A stretch of DNA of 64,000 bases from a virus, in the IMG/VR virus record IMGVR_UViG_3300028840_003497, positions 112,268-176,267 of that record. One strand, 5' to 3'. The notes beneath the pieces are model-generated. The model was given only the letters and a program-made list of their open reading frames with translations, did no database searches and was not told the DNA's origin. The stretch's first letter is position 1. Each line of letters begins with the position of its first letter. Below are positions 1 through 7,897 of the stretch, piece after piece. Made by a program: the position numbers and the translations under genes.

Positions 1-121
1 TGAGGTCCTGTGCAGTCTTTACCTCCTCTTCACTAACGTCCACACCGGTCCCTTGCCATGGCATCTCGATCACGATGTCGTCGGTCTTTTGTGTTAATTT
101 TTTTTCGATTTCTTTTGTCAT
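1..121 (-). CDS. Partial hypothetical protein (N-terminus only)
   Basis: The first 40 codons of a leftward gene whose 3' end lies outside the window. The start is supported by an AAAGGAGCC SD a few bases upstream and by a promoter plus hairpin at 140-204. The visible N-terminus (MTKEIEKKLTQKTDD...) is charged and hydrophilic, with no signal peptide or membrane segment. No family recognised. Confidence 0.7.
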   Translation of the reverse strand, partial: MTKEIEKKLTQKTDDIVIEMPWQGTGVDVSEEEVKTAQDL

Positions 122-139
122 GATTGGCTCCTTTTTTCT

Positions 140-204
140 CCGGCATCTTACCGGGATCGTTTACGGCCTAAAAACAGCTTAAATCCGAAGCACTGCATAG
201 TCAA
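140..204 (-). promoter_or_regulatory. Promoter with 5'-UTR hairpin
   Basis: On the - strand, TTGACT (199-204), 17 nt, then TAAGCT (176-181). Downstream, before the SD of the gene at 1-121, is a CCGG/CCGG stem (140-154). Same architecture as the recurring promoter-hairpin-SD module of this genome, although its sequence after the -35 box (ATGCA) departs from the usual AACGC. Confidence 0.6.
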
Positions 205-257
205 CCATAATTAGGGCGTTTTTAAAACTAATCAAAAATAACTGCGTATTTAAAAAA

Positions 258-848
258 TCACACAGGAGTTGTGGATATCATAAACGACGTGAATATCTCA
301 GGATCATTGAGATCGAATTCGAATTCGGCCCCACGGACAGCGACAATCCCGGACAGTTCACCGACCTCAGATCGGTCGACGCGCACGCGAAAACCTTTCA
401 TCTCTCGGAATTCCCCATGCTCTCCAGTTATCAAGTATTCGTCCTCTACCACGAACTTGCGTTCACCGAATTTATCGAACCACCCGATCACATCCTCTGG
501 GGAATCTCCGTACCCGCAGGTCAGCAAGCAAACCGCGTGGCGCATCAGGGCGTTCACAAAATCATCAAAGTGCTGGAGGCAAGACATAACTACCATTTCA
601 TCGACCATCTTAATCGACCCTGCGAGACGCCACTCCTCTCCCCAGTCTATAATCGATCCATGGACCTTCTCCTGGATTTCTCCGTTGAAGTCGAAGATGA
701 TCACATTCGTATTATCGTACTCAAACCGAGGCTTCCAATAGATATCAATGGCCTCGTCAGTCCGAACCCCCTTGATCCACAGACCTCTTCGACTTCGAGC
801 CAAATACTCCGATGGCCCGAGTCCGTTCGCTATTTCTGACTTTTTCAT
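258..848 (-). CDS. Hypothetical protein, 196 aa
   Basis: Start fixed by a strong GGAGGAGG SD 5 nt before ATG. Soluble, mixed alpha/beta composition with no membrane segment. It contains a Cys pair (VCLLTC, about residue 107) and an acidic C-terminus. No family recognised. Its 5' end overlaps the 3' end of the upstream gene by 92 nt in another frame, which is long for this genome. It is the last gene before the promoter region at 140-204. Confidence 0.7.
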   Translation of the reverse strand: MKKSEIANGLGPSEYLARSRRGLWIKGVRTDEAIDIYWKPRFEYDNTNVIIFDFNGEIQEKVHGSIIDWGEEWRLAGSIKMVDEMVVMSCLQHFDDFVNALMRHAVCLLTCGYGDSPEDVIGWFDKFGERKFVVEDEYLITGEHGEFREMKGFRVRVDRSEVGELSGIVAVRGAEFEFDLNDPEIFTSFMISTTPV

Positions 849-1095
849 ATTCCTCCTCCGTCAGAACATCAGTGCGCCACACGTATCGAAAGATCCCCAT
901 TAAATATACACAGACAGCTTTTACATCCGGACCCGGACGTCTGTTGCTCTTCTCCTCCATCCGGTCCAGATGAGATCTGATCTTCTTTGTATAAGCTGGC
1001 TTTTTACAAGGCGTAAATCTAGGAATCTTCCTGATCCCCTTCTCTCGATTGATCACGAAGTTCATATCTTTGGCCGTCCATAAATCTATTTTCAT
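757..1095 (-). CDS. Hypothetical basic protein, 112 aa
   Basis: Fills the gap between its neighbours. It is rich in Lys/Arg (for example HLDRMEEKSNRRPGPD) and has a hydrophobic stretch, VKAVCVYLMGIF. The chosen ATG has no convincing SD; a longer form would begin inside the DUF7694 gene. The 92-nt overlap with the next gene, whose strong SD lies inside this frame, leaves some doubt that this frame is coding to its end. No function assigned. Confidence 0.45.
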   Translation of the reverse strand: MKIDLWTAKDMNFVINREKGIRKIPRFTPCKKPAYTKKIRSHLDRMEEKSNRRPGPDVKAVCVYLMGIFRYVWRTDVLTEEEYEKVRNSERTRAIGVFGSKSKRSVDQGGSD

Positions 1096-1123
1096 CTTAT
1101 CAATATTGGACAGCACCCCACCA

Positions 1124-2197
1124 CTATTTCTTTTGGGATTCACGATCTTTCCGCATTTTCTCGCGCATTTCATCCAGATCGTTCTTGGCCTCCTCCTCGG
1201 ACTTGGCCTCCTTCTCAGCATCCTTTTCTACTTCCTCGTCACTCTTTTGCTGATCGATCATGCGCTGCTCAAGGGTATCGACTGCAGACGAAACCGAGGC
1301 GATACGCTTACGCTTCATCTCTTCGACGCCCATTGCCATAAACTCTGGCATCATAACGTTCTCCTCGTCGCCATTCGGAGACTCGTCGACAACACCCATT
1401 TCATTTTCCAACTCATCCTGGTCGTTCTCCGGTCCGTTCGTGTTGATTCGATTCTCACTTGGATCTTCATCCGGAATCCCGCCAAGAAGTCGTTCTAACA
1501 TCGAAGCCTTCTCCAGGATGTTACCGATCTTGACTTTCGCCATGTTCGACCACACAGCACCTTCCTCCTCCGTCGGGACCGATCCGATGCGACCAACATC
1601 TCCATCCGGCATCGCGTTCCCGGCCTCCTCGTAGGAACTCGCTGCCTCAGCCAACGATCCGAATACCTGTGTAACATCCCCATCTTTAATCACGAACACA
1701 TCCAATTCTTCTGCACTAACAGTGAATTTCTCTAATGCGTCCTCGCGCTGCAATTCCTGCATCGCCTTCGGGATCATGCCGATTGGAAATGTCGCCCCCG
1801 GAGGAAGCACCCAAAGGTGCGCCTGATGATCGGCGATCTGACCCATGCGGCGCATCTCGGACGGAAACAGTTCGACACCCTCCGCCATTCCGCTGAGCAA
1901 CTCACTCTTGATAGCCTGCTTTTCGGCCCACGGAATCTCAATTTTTTTCCTGTCATGACGAGCAATGATGAGGTGGATAACTTCCATCGGCTGCGGACGA
2001 CCATCAGGCCCTGGAACAGAGAACGCATCCGACATTGTCTTCTTCAGAAAAACGCCGTATTTATTGTTCTCGAACGTGGCGATGACTCCCATCTCCTCAG
2101 CCCCCTCCGGATTCTTGATCCGAAAGAACTCCGTCATTGGACCACTCATCTTGTTGCGATCGATCCTGTGAACTTTTCTTGTTTTTTTGCCAGCCAT
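1124..2197 (-). CDS. DUF7694-type protein with acidic coiled-coil tail
   Basis: 357 aa. Residues about 70-145 carry the DUF7694 pattern: a strand followed by RHDRK, IPWAEKQAIKSEL, then GVELFPSEMRRM and HLWVLPPGATFPIGM. This matches phage proteins of unknown function with the 'IKNEL..G...EGVELYPAESR...HLWV' signature. Residues about 250-357 are very acidic, then charged and helical (EEVEKDAEKEAKSEEEAKN), predicted coiled coil. The start codon overlaps the stop of the membrane-protein gene upstream (TAATG), so translation is probably coupled. Role unknown. Confidence 0.75.
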   Translation of the reverse strand: MAGKKTRKVHRIDRNKMSGPMTEFFRIKNPEGAEEMGVIATFENNKYGVFLKKTMSDAFSVPGPDGRPQPMEVIHLIIARHDRKKIEIPWAEKQAIKSELLSGMAEGVELFPSEMRRMGQIADHQAHLWVLPPGATFPIGMIPKAMQELQREDALEKFTVSAEELDVFVIKDGDVTQVFGSLAEAASSYEEAGNAMPDGDVGRIGSVPTEEEGAVWSNMAKVKIGNILEKASMLERLLGGIPDEDPSENRINTNGPENDQDELENEMGVVDESPNGDEENVMMPEFMAMGVEEMKRKRIASVSSAVDTLEQRMIDQQKSDEEVEKDAEKEAKSEEEAKNDLDEMREKMRKDRESQKK

Positions 2198-2391
2198 TAT
2201 TCTTCTCCTTCAATATCCATGCGCTCACATTCGAGCGTTGTGATTCTCTTCGTCATCAGAAAGTTTCCGTTCTTCTCATTCTCCCAAAGGATCTGAAACA
2301 TCCGAACTTTCTTCCTCATGGACAGCCATGAGATCAGGGTACCAACAAGCATTCCCCCAGCGAACAATCCCACATTTAAAACCCAGTACAT
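2197..2391 (-). CDS. Small membrane protein, 64 aa
   Basis: One N-terminal transmembrane helix (residues 2-24, WVLNVGLFAGGMLVGTLISW) followed by a charged tail. ATG overlaps the upstream stop (TGATG) and its own stop overlaps the next start (TAATG), so the gene is a coupled link in the 3247-1124 operon. Predicted N-out/C-in single-pass protein. Function unknown. Confidence 0.65.
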   Translation of the reverse strand: MYWVLNVGLFAGGMLVGTLISWLSMRKKVRMFQILWENEKNGNFLMTKRITTLECERMDIEGEE

Positions 2392-2924
2392 CACTTGTCT
2401 TTCATCTCCTCGGACCACCGTACAAGATTACGACGTAGAATCATCGCAGAAGCGTGCAATGGACCCCTCTGAAAAGTCGGCCCCGATTCACCTGTTTCCG
2501 GGTTTACACCGCATATCTGAGGACAATACCCCGACGGATACCCTTCCACCATAATCCACTCATCTATAATTGTGCCAATACCAGCCTTCCCTGTCTGAAG
2601 CAGGTTTGATGCCATCCGGCACTCGTTCTCTACCCAAGACCGCGCCAAATCAAATCTGGTTGTTTCCAAATTGACCATATGCTCGGACTTGGGGAGATCT
2701 TCAACTATCCCGCGACCATGCGATAGAGTTATGTCTATCCGAACAATACGCCCCTTGAACCACGCAGTTTTCAGATAAAGATCATGCTGTCCGATTTCGA
2801 TCTTTGCACTAATACCAGAGAGTCCGACCCCGCGCATCGCAGCATCGATCTCCCGCCATTCCTTGTTTTCCGAAAGGGACGGTCCATCTGCAAGCAATTC
2901 CTGTAACTTGTTTTCTTGGTTCAT
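2391..2924 (-). CDS. Hypothetical protein, 177 aa
   Basis: Soluble protein. A C-terminal motif GYPSGYCPQIC resembles LPNGYCPNSC in the 8781-9338 protein of this window; both sit in a similar 'P-x-GYCP-x2-C' context, hinting at a distant paralogue or shared small domain. The Cys pair could bind metal (inference). Start overlaps the previous gene by ATGA. No known family recognised. Confidence 0.65.
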   Translation of the reverse strand: MNQENKLQELLADGPSLSENKEWREIDAAMRGVGLSGISAKIEIGQHDLYLKTAWFKGRIVRIDITLSHGRGIVEDLPKSEHMVNLETTRFDLARSWVENECRMASNLLQTGKAGIGTIIDEWIMVEGYPSGYCPQICGVNPETGESGPTFQRGPLHASAMILRRNLVRWSEEMKDK

Positions 2925-3244
2925 ATCTGTGGAACCTCTCTTATATCCTCTGGGACATTTTTCATAGCCTCAAGAAACATCCGTGTGGCCTCACACTCCC
3001 CTACAACTCCAACCAGCGCGTTCATCGCACCCATATAGCGTCTCATAAACTGAAGGCAGTTCTGTTCCAGCATCCCGTGCCTGAGACGAATATACTCTAC
3101 CGATAACATGTGGGATATTTGTCCATGATTCGCTGGATCATCGAGGCCAAGGATTTTCTTGGCAGTGTCCGGAATTTGTTCAATCCGGGCCTCTATATAA
3201 TCCTGCGGCTCCATCGTCGCAATATTCGGTTTTCCATCAGTCAT
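2921..3244 (-). CDS. Hypothetical protein, 107 aa
   Basis: Mostly alpha-helical; no membrane segment. An upstream in-frame TTG is immediately adjacent, but the ATG is preferred. Overlaps the next gene by 4 nt (ATGA). It lies downstream of the strong terminator at 3265-3335, so its promoter must lie within the terminator region or it depends on read-through. No family recognised. Confidence 0.65.
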   Translation of the reverse strand: MTDGKPNIATMEPQDYIEARIEQIPDTAKKILGLDDPANHGQISHMLSVEYIRLRHGMLEQNCLQFMRRYMGAMNALVGVVGECEATRMFLEAMKNVPEDIREVPQI

Positions 3245-3264
3245 CAAATATCAGCCTTCAACAA

Positions 3265-3335
3265 CAAAAAAACTGCCGACTGCCCGGGTTCGGATGTGGG
3301 GGGGGACATCCGGGAGACCCGGGTCAGCCGGGCAG
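3265..3335 (-). terminator. Long rho-independent terminator
   Basis: On the - strand, immediately after the transglycosylase stop codon. An extended stem is built from stacked helices (CTGCC/GGCAG, CTG/CAG, CCCGGGT/ACCCGGG, CGGATGT/ACATCCG) around an 8-C loop. A run of seven T residues (3266-3272 complement) follows. Such a stable stem plus U-tract is the textbook intrinsic terminator and is the strongest one in the window. Confidence 0.9.
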
Positions 3336-3340
3336 CAAGA

Positions 3341-4192
3341 CTAAATCTCGTTAGACTGCGCTCCTAGCTGCCGAGCCCACCGAGTTATTTTAGCATCATA
3401 CCATTCACAACGGTAACCACGCCAGTATAACCATGGCCTTTTCGACTTAAAAATGCGCCCTCTCTTCCTCATTGCATAAGCCGCCTCCGTAGCGCTCCCA
3501 CGAACAGACAGCATATTCGCAAAATCCCGTGGGTTCGAATAAAACCTCGACAGCAATTGCGCCGTCCCGAGATCGAACCCCGATTTATTGTAATACGTGT
3601 TCATGTCTTCATTCTGAACCACGGCAAGAATCTCATCCTCTGTGTGCGATATGCATCGCTTCTTCTTCTTAAGGATCCCTAGCCGATATGCCGTCTTCCT
3701 CGGATGCGTGCCGAGAGCACATCTGTCGAACTGAGACTCGTTTCGGATCGTCCCGGCCAACCCCCAAGGATTAAGAGTGAACCCTGCATCATCGGATTCA
3801 TCGGAGACCTCGTCAGCGGCTCTCACAATTTCATATGCATAGAACAGCGCCCTATCCTCGATCTCCTTTTCTCCATCCATCAACTCTCCGCACTCCCACC
3901 ATCCATCCTTTTTATAATTGGCAATACCATCTGCCAAACGACCAATGATCTGCAATTGATGCTTGCTCAGTGGATCAATGGTTACCTTCTCTTGTCCTGT
4001 ATCTTTCTTCACATTCGCCAATGTTACAGGAAGCTCATCTGGTTCAAAAATATCGCTCCCACAAAACGGCACATAATCTCCCCCTCGATCCTGCGCCTCC
4101 AAAACAATATCAGAACTCGGCCACGCCACGGCAGCCAATGCTCCGATGGCCAATATAGAGGCCATTACAATCAATCTAATAATCTTTTTCAT
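3341..4192 (-). CDS. Secreted SLT-type lytic transglycosylase-like protein
   Basis: 283 aa. The N-terminus MKKIIRLIVMASILAIGALA is a Sec signal or signal-anchor, with possible cleavage after AVA (about residue 23). The core has GLAGTIRNESQFDRCALG (catalytic Glu about 152) and later SGFDLGTAQLLSRF (204-217), matching the ESG...GxxQ pattern of soluble lytic transglycosylases, which cleave peptidoglycan between MurNAc and GlcNAc. Likely role is cell-wall degradation during lysis, by an exported endolysin. ATG at 4192 has a GGAAGAG SD. It is transcribed from its own strong promoter (4252-4281) and followed directly by the terminator, so it forms a monocistronic unit. Confidence 0.75.
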   Translation of the reverse strand: MKKIIRLIVMASILAIGALAAVAWPSSDIVLEAQDRGGDYVPFCGSDIFEPDELPVTLANVKKDTGQEKVTIDPLSKHQLQIIGRLADGIANYKKDGWWECGELMDGEKEIEDRALFYAYEIVRAADEVSDESDDAGFTLNPWGLAGTIRNESQFDRCALGTHPRKTAYRLGILKKKKRCISHTEDEILAVVQNEDMNTYYNKSGFDLGTAQLLSRFYSNPRDFANMLSVRGSATEAAYAMRKRGRIFKSKRPWLYWRGYRCEWYDAKITRWARQLGAQSNEI

Positions 4193-4251
4193 CTCTTCCT
4201 CCTCGCCAGACACTGCACAATCCAATAAATGTTCCGGCTTTAGAACAAGAC

Positions 4252-4281
4252 ATTATACCCTTTATCTCTATTAATCGTCAA
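4252..4281 (-). promoter_or_regulatory. Strong sigma70-like promoter of the lysis enzyme gene
   Basis: TTGACG (4276-4281), 18 nt, perfect TATAAT (4252-4257) on the - strand. It lies across the end of the SWIM gene, about 60 nt before the transglycosylase start. It lacks the AACGC extension of the other promoters here, suggesting separate timing (inference). Confidence 0.75.
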
Positions 4282-4691
4282 AAGTCCCCTCGCAGAGAAT
4301 CCACAGTATGGCTCCCGCATCTCGGACAGACATGATTTTCTTTCTGATCCAACGTCTGAGGCTCTGGGGAATCCAGACCGTTCCACCCGCATTCTTCTAC
4401 CTCCAAGCGGAGATGTTTGCACGTCTCCCGGAACTTAAACCCAGGGCATGTGCATCCTATTTCTCCCTGAACAAAAGACCCGCTAACCTCGTACATAGTT
4501 TCTGGATCCGACGAAGACGGAATAGAAATCACAAACGTCTTTCGATCAGCTTGGCACGCCTGGAACGTCCTTATCTTACGTTGATGATCCTCTTCTTTTT
4601 TTACAGTATCAAACACCTGGTCCTCCCTGCCGCAATCCTCGCAGCCATCGATCAACATACTGCCGTCTTTACACCGATTTGTCAACAGCAT
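4278..4691 (-). CDS. SWIM zinc-finger protein
   Basis: About 137 aa. Contains CTCPGFKFRETCKH, the CxCx(n)CxH signature of SWIM domains, which bind Zn and usually nucleic acid or protein. A second C-terminal Cys pair (CPRCG) is present, and an N-terminal CEDCG could be a further zinc knuckle. Start uncertain: GGAGG lies directly before this ATG and sits better before a TTG at 4685; another ATG is at 4709. Overlaps the upstream DUF3268 gene by about 23 nt. Confidence 0.7.
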   Translation of the reverse strand: MLLTNRCKDGSMLIDGCEDCGREDQVFDTVKKEEDHQRKIRTFQACQADRKTFVISIPSSSDPETMYEVSGSFVQGEIGCTCPGFKFRETCKHLRLEVEECGWNGLDSPEPQTLDQKENHVCPRCGSHTVDSLRGDF

Positions 4692-5100
4692 CCTCCGGAT
4701 CAATCCCATAGATCTTACACGATCCTTTTGCAAAAATAATAGCCCGTTCACATTGCTTCTTTGTGAATCGCCCGATGTGACAATCGCTCTCCGTCATCCG
4801 CATATGAGATTGCAACTTACGATACGCTCCCCCGCGCGAGAGGTTCCCTGTCTTCCATAAAGCATCGAACCAACGATGCAATTCCCTCCTGGCATCGCGA
4901 GTTTCCTTATTAGCCGGAATCCCCAGCGGAGATCCGTCAGGATGACACCCGTGGAAACACTTGCATTTAGGAAAGTTGTCACAGCTATAAAAACGTCCAC
5001 TCCTCATGTCAACAAGATGCATCTGCCCACCGCACTGTGGACACTCCAATACCGTCTCGCCATCATTCGACTCACCAGTAAACGCATTAACTATCCTCAT
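4669..5100 (-). CDS. DUF3268 zinc-finger domain protein
   Basis: 143 aa. N-terminal ribbon CPQCGG...CDNFPKCKCFHGCHPDG, then PLGIPANKETRDARRELHRW and CHIGRFTKKQCERAI. This is the full signature of the 'zinc-finger-containing domain' DUF3268 (topoisomerase-type C4 ribbon plus a small helical region), known from phages and actinobacteria, of unknown function. Start overlaps the kinase stop codon (TAATG), so it is translated with the kinase. Confidence 0.8.
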   Translation of the reverse strand: MRIVNAFTGESNDGETVLECPQCGGQMHLVDMRSGRFYSCDNFPKCKCFHGCHPDGSPLGIPANKETRDARRELHRWFDALWKTGNLSRGGAYRKLQSHMRMTESDCHIGRFTKKQCERAIIFAKGSCKIYGIDPEDAVDKSV

Positions 5101-6779
5101 TAATTTCTCATCGACAGCTTGAATAACTGACTACCGCGTGCAAACAAGACCTCATTTCCACGTTTAAACAGACGCATATCGCCTCCTATCATCGGATCCG
5201 AGATGCGCTTCACACCGTCTACTGTCGGCGTCGCCCCGAAGAGTACCAGATCCTCCACCTCGTCGATATGAGCACAGACCCCCTTGTCCAGGGTCACGAA
5301 GTTGATCCCGGAGTAGGCGACGTCCTCGTCCTTCCAAAACAGGATCGCATTCACGTAATCGCGCTCGAAACGATAGACAAACTTGTCGTACTGGCCGTTC
5401 TTCGTACCGATCACAATCATCACCCGGTGATCATGTTTGGCATCAACAATCCGGTACCCGTCCAACTCTTTTAGCCGAACCTGATTACACATCTGCGATC
5501 CAGGAAACACCGAGGCATACCAGGATCCCAGCATGTTTTGGATCGCCACTCCATCAAACAGTTGTGTTGCCATCGGCATCACATTCGCCACAGGATGTGG
5601 GAAGACCTGCGTGTTATTCCCGACCTTCCTGATCATCAACTCGATCACGTTCTCGTCGTAATGAATGTAAAAACGGCCATCGTAGGCCATCATTGATTGA
5701 CAGGGCGCACGTTGCCCCACAGGGAGCAGCGTCTTTGCATTGACCAAGTATGCCTCCCCACCTTCACGTCGCCCGTACAAGGGATCCTGATCGCTCGTGT
5801 GGCCGAAACATCCGTCCCCCTGGATGGAGAACGGTGTCCCTCGATCCTTCGTGAGGCACACGACAGACCCGTCCATCGCAATAAGGTCGAACCCATCAAT
5901 CCTATCGTATCGAAAGATATTCCGTTCGAGGCCGAACACCTCGGATATCTTGAGTCGGTCCGTACTCGAAATATTTCGAGGAGCTACAAAGACCACCCCC
6001 AATCCTAAACCCTTCGGCGGAGGCACCCGACGACCATCCTCGAACACTGCCTTATACCAGCGCCTGTACGCCTCCGGGATCGTCTCGAAGCTCGGGACCA
6101 TCTTCGGGACCTTCACGTCGTCGTTGAACACCGAGAGGTTCTGCAGCATCCGATCTGCCATCTTCTTCACCGACGGGTGCTTGCCCTTAAACGGATGAAT
6201 CCCGGTGAACAACTGAAATGTCACAATGCCCCAGGAAAACCAGTCGGTCTCCCGCGTCCAACTCTTGGCCTGCCAGTCCCGGATGCTGTCCATGATCGCC
6301 GTCGCCGGATAACTCTTAGTCTGATAACTATCGACATCGATCCAGAAAACATCGCTCCCTTTCAGAAGCAGATTCATCTCGTTCAAATCGACCACTAGAA
6401 CATCGGCGGAGTGGATCCCCTCTAATCCGTCCTGCATATCGCGGACGATACCGAACACATCGTCGGGGCCGATTCCATTCCTCTTCTTGTACGCCTTCGT
6501 GAATAACTGACAAATGGGGGACGCATCCTTCACAAATCTCATCGAATATCCAACCGGTTTGTTGCGTGAATCCAATAGCACATTGAGAGGCTTTATGACG
6601 TTCTTGTTTCTGATCTTCGACAACTCCTCGATTTTTTGCTCTGGGATCATTTTTTTTGGGTTTGCATAGATCTTGTATGCCGTGCTGCCACGGACATACA
6701 CACTACCTTCGCCACCCGAACCCACAAAATCACGCTTCGACAGACTAACCTGACCGCCCCCCAGGATCTTGATTTTCAT
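5100..6779 (-). CDS. YegI-like protein kinase with C-terminal beta-propeller-like region
   Basis: 559 aa. The first 255 residues form a protein-kinase fold: Gly loop GSGGEGSVY (20-28), probable ATP Lys36 (TAYKIY), catalytic loop D131-LNEM-N136 in place of HRD, and metal-binding IDVDS (D148/D150) in place of DFG. Then TDWFSWGIVTFQLFTGIHPF, the substrate-lobe pattern typical of COG4248 (YegI / TerY-P-associated) kinases. Residues about 265-559 are beta-rich with repeated short strands, propeller-like. With the PP2C (7894-8781) and vWA (9338-10093) proteins it completes a TerY-P triad. Start overlaps the HAD fragment (ATGA). Confidence 0.85.
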   Translation of the reverse strand: MKIKILGGGQVSLSKRDFVGSGGEGSVYVRGSTAYKIYANPKKMIPEQKIEELSKIRNKNVIKPLNVLLDSRNKPVGYSMRFVKDASPICQLFTKAYKKRNGIGPDDVFGIVRDMQDGLEGIHSADVLVVDLNEMNLLLKGSDVFWIDVDSYQTKSYPATAIMDSIRDWQAKSWTRETDWFSWGIVTFQLFTGIHPFKGKHPSVKKMADRMLQNLSVFNDDVKVPKMVPSFETIPEAYRRWYKAVFEDGRRVPPPKGLGLGVVFVAPRNISSTDRLKISEVFGLERNIFRYDRIDGFDLIAMDGSVVCLTKDRGTPFSIQGDGCFGHTSDQDPLYGRREGGEAYLVNAKTLLPVGQRAPCQSMMAYDGRFYIHYDENVIELMIRKVGNNTQVFPHPVANVMPMATQLFDGVAIQNMLGSWYASVFPGSQMCNQVRLKELDGYRIVDAKHDHRVMIVIGTKNGQYDKFVYRFERDYVNAILFWKDEDVAYSGINFVTLDKGVCAHIDEVEDLVLFGATPTVDGVKRISDPMIGGDMRLFKRGNEVLFARGSQLFKLSMRN

Positions 6780-6910
6780 CTCAACCCCTTGTCAGGATGT
6801 TCGATCAGGACAAACTTTGAAATATCATCTTGAAAATGATTCCCGTATTCTGGGCTGTCGTCGATCATCAGATCAATCTCGTATTCCTTGCAAATCTTCG
6901 CCTTCCCCAT
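6776..6910 (-). CDS. HAD-phosphatase C-terminal fragment, 44 aa
   Basis: Short open frame KAKICKEYEIDLMIDDSPE..., resembling the last part of HAD-superfamily nucleotidases or phosphatases (K...C.e..id.mIDDsp, motifs III/IV). The N-terminal nucleophile half is missing. It overlaps the end of the nicotinate phosphoribosyltransferase fragment in another frame and overlaps the kinase start by ATGA. Either a gene remnant left by a deletion that joined two genes, or a small expressed peptide that couples kinase translation. No clear SD of its own. Confidence 0.5.
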   Translation of the reverse strand: MGKAKICKEYEIDLMIDDSPEYGNHFQDDISKFVLIEHPDKGLR

Positions 6911-7217
6911 GAATTAAGATTTCACCAGGATCCGGACGATAACTCTCCAGCCACTCCAGGTAATACCGATAAAAATAAGGACACTTGCTCCGAAGGAAGT
7001 CTATCTCGTCCTTGGTGAACTTGAGTTCGCAATATGCCTGAATCTGTTCCTTGAGCCGATCCACGAAGGATGACCCCCAAGGCGTCTCGCCCCTGTCGAT
7101 GAAACGGTATTCGACAACCGCGTCCGGGAAGAGCCGGAACACGGCGTTCTGCATGCTAAATTTATAGAGATCATCGTCTAAAAGGCTACTAATAATACAA
7201 CTATCAATATTGCTCAT
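6873..7217 (-). pseudogene. Truncated nicotinate phosphoribosyltransferase (N-terminal domain only)
   Basis: 114 aa. SSLLDDDLYKFSMQNAVFR, then FPDAVVEYRF, then CELKFTKDEIDFLRSKCPYF and YLEWLESYRPDP. This matches the N-terminal domain of nicotinate phosphoribosyltransferase (PncB), which normally has about 400 aa and makes NaMN from nicotinate and PRPP. The catalytic barrel with the PRPP-binding and histidine sites is absent, so activity is not expected. The reading frame ends where HAD-like coding begins in a different frame, consistent with a deletion junction near 6900. Follows the cysteine-hydrolase-like gene by 4 nt. Confidence 0.75.
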
Positions 7218-7221
7218 TTTG

Positions 7222-7827
7222 TTAACACTCCACGCCAAACTCGCGCTCGGCCATCCTCTGGTTGTCGATCGGAATCAGAGCACCAAGATTCGATTCGTAA
7301 AGCGCCACGTAGACATCCCCTGCCCACTCCCCCAGTGCATTGTACGGCATATTGGCGATATAGAATAGCTGGCTCATCGAGTGCTGCCCGGTCGGACCTG
7401 AGTGGCAAAGAACACCCTCCACGAATTCCGTCGCGTTCCCGAAGTCCACCTCCTTATGCATCTCATCCTTCGAGTACGACGGGAGCGGCTTGACTATGTG
7501 CATCTGCTCCCTGAACCGGTTACCACCCTCGTCGTAGTCGGCGTCGTCCCCGACGTAAATGTACGGCCCATTGGCTTCGAACTGCCATCTGGTTGGATCG
7601 AAGATCGTCCCGTCCGGCATCAGCACCCAGCCATGAACAACAAGGGTCTTGTTACCACACCGCTCGTCCCACGGAGATCCATCCTCGATGTACCCGAGAA
7701 AGTGCCCGTAGACCGGATGCCCATCGACAACCCCGGCCTTTACGCACTCGCACGCAATCCCGTAACACTGAGCCACCCAGTCCTCGACCGGAATACCAAT
7801 TTCCTCCGCCACTTTGTTAATATCCAT
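7222..7827 (-). CDS. Putative papain/transglutaminase-fold protein
   Basis: 201 aa. QCYGIACECV near the N-terminus and HGWVLMPDGTIFDPTRW around residue 65-80 give a Cys...His...Asp order like transglutaminase-type or NlpC-type cysteine hydrolases ('H-a-W-v...dG.i.DPT'). No signal peptide, so it probably acts in the cytoplasm. First gene after the promoter/hairpin at 7840-7897, with SD GGGAGG. Family assignment is by pattern only; a non-enzymatic member is possible. Confidence 0.55.
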   Translation of the reverse strand: MDINKVAEEIGIPVEDWVAQCYGIACECVKAGVVDGHPVYGHFLGYIEDGSPWDERCGNKTLVVHGWVLMPDGTIFDPTRWQFEANGPYIYVGDDADYDEGGNRFREQMHIVKPLPSYSKDEMHKEVDFGNATEFVEGVLCHSGPTGQHSMSQLFYIANMPYNALGEWAGDVYVALYESNLGALIPIDNQRMAEREFGVEC

Positions 7828-7839
7828 TTGTATCCTCCC

Positions 7840-7897
7840 GCCGTCATCTCGACGGCTATCTTACAGACACCTTAGTCCGTCCAGTAGCGTTTGTCAA
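7840..7897 (-). promoter_or_regulatory. Promoter with 5'-UTR hairpin (GTTGACAAACGC class)
   Basis: TTGACA (7892-7897) followed by AACGC, 17-nt spacer, TAAGGT (7869-7874). Then a GCCGTC/GACGGC hairpin with GAGAT loop (7840-7856) directly before the GGGAGG SD. The stop codon of the PP2C gene (TGA) is inside the -35 box. Drives the cysteine-hydrolase-like gene through the SWIM gene. Confidence 0.8.

Noticed and set aside
7015-7030. Sixth copy of the 16-mer repeat
   Set aside because: Two mismatches, and the sequence is explained by conserved codons (CELKFT) of the NAPRT fragment, so it may be coincidence.
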